Positions 60,960 to 64,000 of a stretch of 64,000 bases of DNA are shown here, piece by piece. The notes under the pieces are model-generated. The model had not been told where the DNA came from. It made no database searches and worked only from the letters and a program-made list of their open reading frames with translations. The position numbers were made by a program, and so were the translations under genes. The stretch comes from VAZQ01 sp963841105 (lineage in GTDB: Bacteria > Pseudomonadota > Alphaproteobacteria > Rhizobiales > Xanthobacteraceae): NCBI GenBank assembly GCA_963841105.1, contig CAWJCB010000028.1, positions 62,001 to 126,000 on the forward strand. Reading direction: 5' to 3'. Within the stretch, counting starts at the first letter, position 1; each line of letters starts with the position of its first letter.

Positions 60960-61511
60960 TCAGGCTGCGCGCATCCGCCCCACACGCTGCGCACGCCGGC
61001 GAATGCGAATGAGCAATCGCAGCGTTCGCCCTGCCTGCCTTGGCGAAAATGCGCGAAGGGCAACTCTCATGCGGCGCTTGACAGGATCGGTCAGCTTGTG
61101 CGCCCAGGCAAGCCCGGCGATGACACGCTCATATAACCGGCGGAATCCGGGGATGACCAAGAGCTTGTCGCGGGTCAGATCGAAGATGAAAGCGGTGACG
61201 CCCATGCTTGCGACCTTGGCGAACGCAAGCACGCCCAGTGCGGAAAGCCAATGCCCGCGCGCCAGCAGCCACACGCCCACGAATTTCATCGGTAGGAGCA
61301 GAACAACAGGCACCGCGAAAAGCACAAGCGCGCCCGGCGGTGGGAGGCGCTCGATTGCAGTTGAAAGCCTCGTCCTGAGCTGCCGCAGGGGAATGTGCGC
61401 GATGAGCCAAGCGACGATGGGGGCCAGGCGTTGCCACAACCAAGCCTCGAACAGGAAAACGAGCGCCAGAAAGATGACGAACGGCTGAAGCAATCGACGC
61501 ATCTTGGTCAT
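60960..61511 (-). CDS. Conserved hypothetical membrane protein
   Basis: 183 residues from ATG 61511. Three hydrophobic segments are visible (FVIFLALVFLFEAWLW; GALVLFAVPVVLLLPMKFVGVWLL; ALGVLAFAKVASMGVTAFIF), followed by a basic cytoplasmic tail (RRMRVALRAFSPRQAGRTLR). I recognise it only as the small membrane protein usually placed next to xerC and lpd in Bradyrhizobium-like genomes. No motif suggests a reaction. It is convergent with the DUF4337 gene. Confidence 0.8.
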   Translation of the reverse strand: MTKMRRLLQPFVIFLALVFLFEAWLWQRLAPIVAWLIAHIPLRQLRTRLSTAIERLPPPGALVLFAVPVVLLLPMKFVGVWLLARGHWLSALGVLAFAKVASMGVTAFIFDLTRDKLLVIPGFRRLYERVIAGLAWAHKLTDPVKRRMRVALRAFSPRQAGRTLRLLIRIRRRAQRVGRMRAA

Positions 61512-61568
61512 TTTAAGCTAAGTACCGCTGCACAGTGATTGCGACCGTTTGAACGGATTACCTCGCTT

Positions 61569-61598
61569 AATCCCTCCCCCGCTCGCGGGGGAGGGATT
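61569..61598. repeat. Perfect 14-bp GC hairpin downstream of lpd
   Basis: AATCCCTCCCCCGC-TC-GCGGGGGAGGGATT. The CCCTCCCCC/GGGGGAGGG core is shared with the hairpin between sucC and sucD. It lies in a 250-base gap between lpd and the membrane protein gene and may end or protect the lpd message; no T-run follows. Confidence 0.8.
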
Positions 61599-61764
61599 GG
61601 AGCCAGTTGGCCCAGCCGAGATCACTCCACCACCACTGATAACATCGAAACAATCAAAACATCTGTGCAGCGCTACCAGATGATCAGGAACGCATTTCTT
61701 CCGGCAACGATTTGATGCACGGTCACGCCCCACGAGTCATAATAGCAAGCGGGCGTAACTCCCC

Positions 61765-63165
61765 TCACATGTTTATGGCACGCTTATCGACGGCAAGCGC
61801 CGCCTCCCTGACAGCTTCCGTCAGGGTCGGATGCGGATGGCAAGTGCGGGCAATGTCCTCAGCGGCGGCGCCGAATTCCATGGCCACCGCGGCCTCAGCG
61901 ATCATGTTGCCGGCATCGGCGCCGAGGATGTGCACGCCGAGCACCCGGTCAGTGCTTGCATCAGCCAGAATTTTGACAAAACCGTCGGTCGCCAGGTTGA
62001 TTCGCGCCCGGCTGTTGGCCGTAAACGGAAACTTGCCCACTTTGTAGTTGATGCCAGCTTGCTTGAGCTCCTCCTCGCTCTTGCCCACCGAGGCGATCTC
62101 CGGCGAGGTGTAGACGACATTCGGGATCACGTCATAGTTGACGTGCCCTGCCTGGCCGGCAAGGATTTCCGCTACAGCTACGCCTTCGTCTTCCGCCTTG
62201 TGAGCCAGCATTGGACCCGCAATGACGTCGCCAATGGCATGGATGCCAGGCACGCCGGTTGCGTAATGATCATTGACGATCACGCGACCCTTGTTGTCCG
62301 TTTTCACACCAAGTCCGTTGAGACCGAGCCCTTCGGTATAGGCAACGCGGCCGACCGCCACGAGCACGACATCCGCCTCGATCGATTCCGCCGCTCCGCC
62401 GTTCGCAGGTGTCACAGTCGCCTGCAGCATCTTTCCCTTGTCGGCAACGCCGGTGACCTTGGACGAGAGCCGGAAACCAATTCCCTGCCTCTCCAGCATT
62501 CGCTGGAATTGCCGGCAGACCTCGTTGTCGATCCCAGGCAGGATGCGATCGAGGAACTCTACGACAATGACTTCGGAGCCGAGACGTCGCCATACTGACC
62601 CAAGCTCGAGCCCGATGACGCCCGCGCCGATGACGAGCAAGCGCTGCGGCACTTTGGCTAACGTCAGCGCCCCCGTCGATGACACGATGCGCTTTTCGTC
62701 GATCTCGATGCCTTGCAGCCGGGCGACGTCTGAGCCGGTCGCAATGACGATTGCACGGCCGTCCAGCGTTTCGGTCTTGCCGCCGGCGCCCGTTACCGCG
62801 ACGGCCCCGGAGCGCGCAACGCGCCCCAGGCCTTGAAACGTCTCGATCTTGTTCTTCTTGAACAGGAAGGCGACGCCTTTGACATTGCCCTCTACCCCCT
62901 CATCCTTGAATTTCATCATGCCGGGAAGGTCGAGCCTGGGCTTGCCGACGCGGATGCCCATGCGCTCGAACAGGTGGCCGGCTTCATCATAGAGCTCGGA
63001 TGCATGCAGCAGCGCCTTGGAAGGAATGCATCCAACATTGAGGCAGGTGCCGCCGAACGTCTTGTCCTTCTCGACCACAGCGACCTTCATGCCGAGCTGC
63101 GCTGCACGGACAGCGCAGACATAGCCGCCTGGGCCGGAACCAATCACAATGAGGTCGTAGGACAT
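61765..63165 (-). CDS. lpd: Dihydrolipoyl dehydrogenase (E3)
   Basis: 466 residues from ATG 63165. FAD motif GSGPGGYVCAVRAAQLG, redox pair in GGTCLNVGCIPSK, NAD motif VIGAGVIGLELGSVW, second FAD motif HAIGDVIAGPMLAHKAEDEG, and C-terminal active-site HPHPTLTEA. It reoxidises the lipoyl arm of the 2-oxoglutarate dehydrogenase complex. It follows sucB by three bases, so it is part of the sucAB-lpd operon. Confidence 0.96.
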   Translation of the reverse strand: MSYDLIVIGSGPGGYVCAVRAAQLGMKVAVVEKDKTFGGTCLNVGCIPSKALLHASELYDEAGHLFERMGIRVGKPRLDLPGMMKFKDEGVEGNVKGVAFLFKKNKIETFQGLGRVARSGAVAVTGAGGKTETLDGRAIVIATGSDVARLQGIEIDEKRIVSSTGALTLAKVPQRLLVIGAGVIGLELGSVWRRLGSEVIVVEFLDRILPGIDNEVCRQFQRMLERQGIGFRLSSKVTGVADKGKMLQATVTPANGGAAESIEADVVLVAVGRVAYTEGLGLNGLGVKTDNKGRVIVNDHYATGVPGIHAIGDVIAGPMLAHKAEDEGVAVAEILAGQAGHVNYDVIPNVVYTSPEIASVGKSEEELKQAGINYKVGKFPFTANSRARINLATDGFVKILADASTDRVLGVHILGADAGNMIAEAAVAMEFGAAAEDIARTCHPHPTLTEAVREAALAVDKRAINM

Positions 63166-63168
63166 GGC

Positions 63169-64000
63169 TCAGAGATCCAGGACGAGCCGCGCCGGATCCT
63201 CGAGCATTTCCTTCACGCGCACCAGGAACATCACTGCCTCGCGGCCATCGACGATGCGATGGTCATAGCTGAGCGCCAGATACATCATCGGCCGCGCCTC
63301 GATCTTGCCGGCGAGCACGACGGCGCGCTCCTCGATCTTGTGCATGCCGAGGATGCCGGATTGCGGCGCGTTAAGGATGGGCGTGGACATCAAGGAGCCG
63401 TACACGCCGCCGTTGCTGATGGTGAAGGTGCCGCCCTGCATCTCCTCTATCTTAAGCGTCCCCTCGCGCGCCCGGCGGCCGAAACCAGCGATCTCGGTTT
63501 CGATCTGGGCGAGCGATTTCTGATCGCAATCACGCACCACCGGGACCACGAGCCCGCGCTCGCTGCCGACCGCGACCCCGATGTGATAGTAGTTCTTGTA
63601 GACGATGTCGCTGCCGTCGATCTCGGCATTGACGGCCGGAACATCCTTGAGAGCCTGCACGCAGGCGCGCACGAAAAAGCCCATGAAGCCGAGCTTAGCG
63701 CCGTGCTTCTTCTCGAAGAGCTCCTTGTACTGATTGCGCAGATGCATCACCGCGCTCATGTTGACCTCGTTGAAGGTCGTGAGCATCGCAGCCGTGCTCT
63801 GCGCCTCCTTGAGACGGCGCGCGATGGTCTGGCGCAAACGTGTCATCTTCACACGCTCTTCGCGCGCAGCGTCGTCGGGCGGGGCGGGGGCGCGCAGTGA
63901 AACTGCCGAGACCTGAGCAACGGGGGTGGGCGACGCGGCGGCCCGCTCGATGGCCGCCAGCATGTCGGCCTTGGTCACCCGCCCGTCCTTGCCGGAGCCC
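63169..64000 (-). CDS. sucB: Dihydrolipoyllysine succinyltransferase (E2), C-terminal part
   Basis: The reading frame runs from the window edge at 64000 to the stop at 63169, about 276 codons; the lipoyl domain and start lie outside. The visible part begins in the E3-binding domain (GKDGRVTKADMLAAIE), has a short linker, and then the catalytic acyltransferase domain: MTRLRQTIARRLKEAQ, TTFNEVNMSAVMHLRN, FTISNGGVYGSLMSTPILN and the active-site LSYDHRIVDGREA. The DHRIVDGREA box and neighbouring lpd point to the 2-oxoglutarate complex and not pyruvate. Confidence 0.93.
   Translation of the reverse strand, partial: GSGKDGRVTKADMLAAIERAAASPTPVAQVSAVSLRAPAPPDDAAREERVKMTRLRQTIARRLKEAQSTAAMLTTFNEVNMSAVMHLRNQYKELFEKKHGAKLGFMGFFVRACVQALKDVPAVNAEIDGSDIVYKNYYHIGVAVGSERGLVVPVVRDCDQKSLAQIETEIAGFGRRAREGTLKIEEMQGGTFTISNGGVYGSLMSTPILNAPQSGILGMHKIEERAVVLAGKIEARPMMYLALSYDHRIVDGREAVMFLVRVKEMLEDPARLVLDL

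Noticed and set aside
1..64000. CRISPR array, tRNA, rRNA or riboswitch
   Set aside because: I scanned for regularly spaced direct repeats, tRNA arms and known riboswitch cores by eye and saw none; the repeats present are palindromic and dispersed.

Overview
The window is high-GC DNA that reads like a chromosome of an alphaproteobacterium of the order Rhizobiales (Bradyrhizobiaceae/Xanthobacteraceae-like). Supporting signs are the sucB-lpd-membrane protein-xerC neighbourhood, the obgE-proB pair, many solute-binding-protein transporters, and short palindromic repeats of the kinds common in Bradyrhizobium relatives. This placement is inferred from gene content and not from a marker-gene tree.

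Layout. (1) 1-14285, + strand: the end of a membrane protein, a GcvT-like folate protein, a PanB-like enzyme, a SoxC/SoxD-type molybdenum sulfite dehydrogenase pair, then two tandem copies of an unusual ABC importer, each with two permeases and two ATPases of distinct types plus one periplasmic binding protein. Between the copies lie an orphan Phd/YefM antitoxin with a ten-codon vapC stub and a remnant of another binding protein. (2) 14295-19096: OsmC-like protein, then a MarR-controlled efflux operon (HlyD/EmrA, EmrB, EamA). (3) 19371-21000, - strand: ABC permease and ATPase. (4) 21106-29833, + strand: molybdenum hydroxylase large subunit, M20 deacylase, a fused CofG-CofH FO synthase (FbiC, coenzyme F420 pathway), a PLP enzyme of unknown role and a CoA-transferase alpha subunit. 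(5) 29948-34178, - strand: FAD monooxygenase and a DctPQM TRAP transporter. (6) 34410-41297, + strand: CoA-transferase beta subunit, an LLM-class (F420/FMN-type) oxidoreductase and a complete LivKHMGF branched-chain-type ABC importer. (7) 41298-52630: a large pair of inverted repeats, proB, obgE, a decayed D-aminoacylase, two GH13 enzymes, sucD and sucC. (8) 52744-61511: a secreted heme-motif beta-propeller protein, a divergent ABC transporter/2-oxoglutarate oxygenase locus, xerC, and two small membrane proteins. (9) 61765-64000, - strand: lpd and the C-terminal part of sucB (odhB).

How the genes may work together. Blocks 4 and 6 look like one catabolic cluster: import by Liv, hydroxylation by a molybdenum enzyme, deacylation, an F420/FMN-type oxidoreductase, and CoA activation. 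It is split by block 5, which points the other way. fbiC overlaps both of its neighbours, so the deazaflavin chromophore of F420 appears to be made from the same transcript as the catabolic enzymes. This is the most interesting system in the window. The substrate cannot be named from sequence alone. Block 1 combines two one-carbon-folate-type proteins with a sulfite oxidase pair and importers, which hints at use of a methylated organosulfur compound; that is inference.

Caution. Seven unrelated genes carry one or two single-base frameshifts and one permease carries an in-frame TGA, while all core genes are intact. Some of these may be sequencing or assembly errors and not real gene decay.
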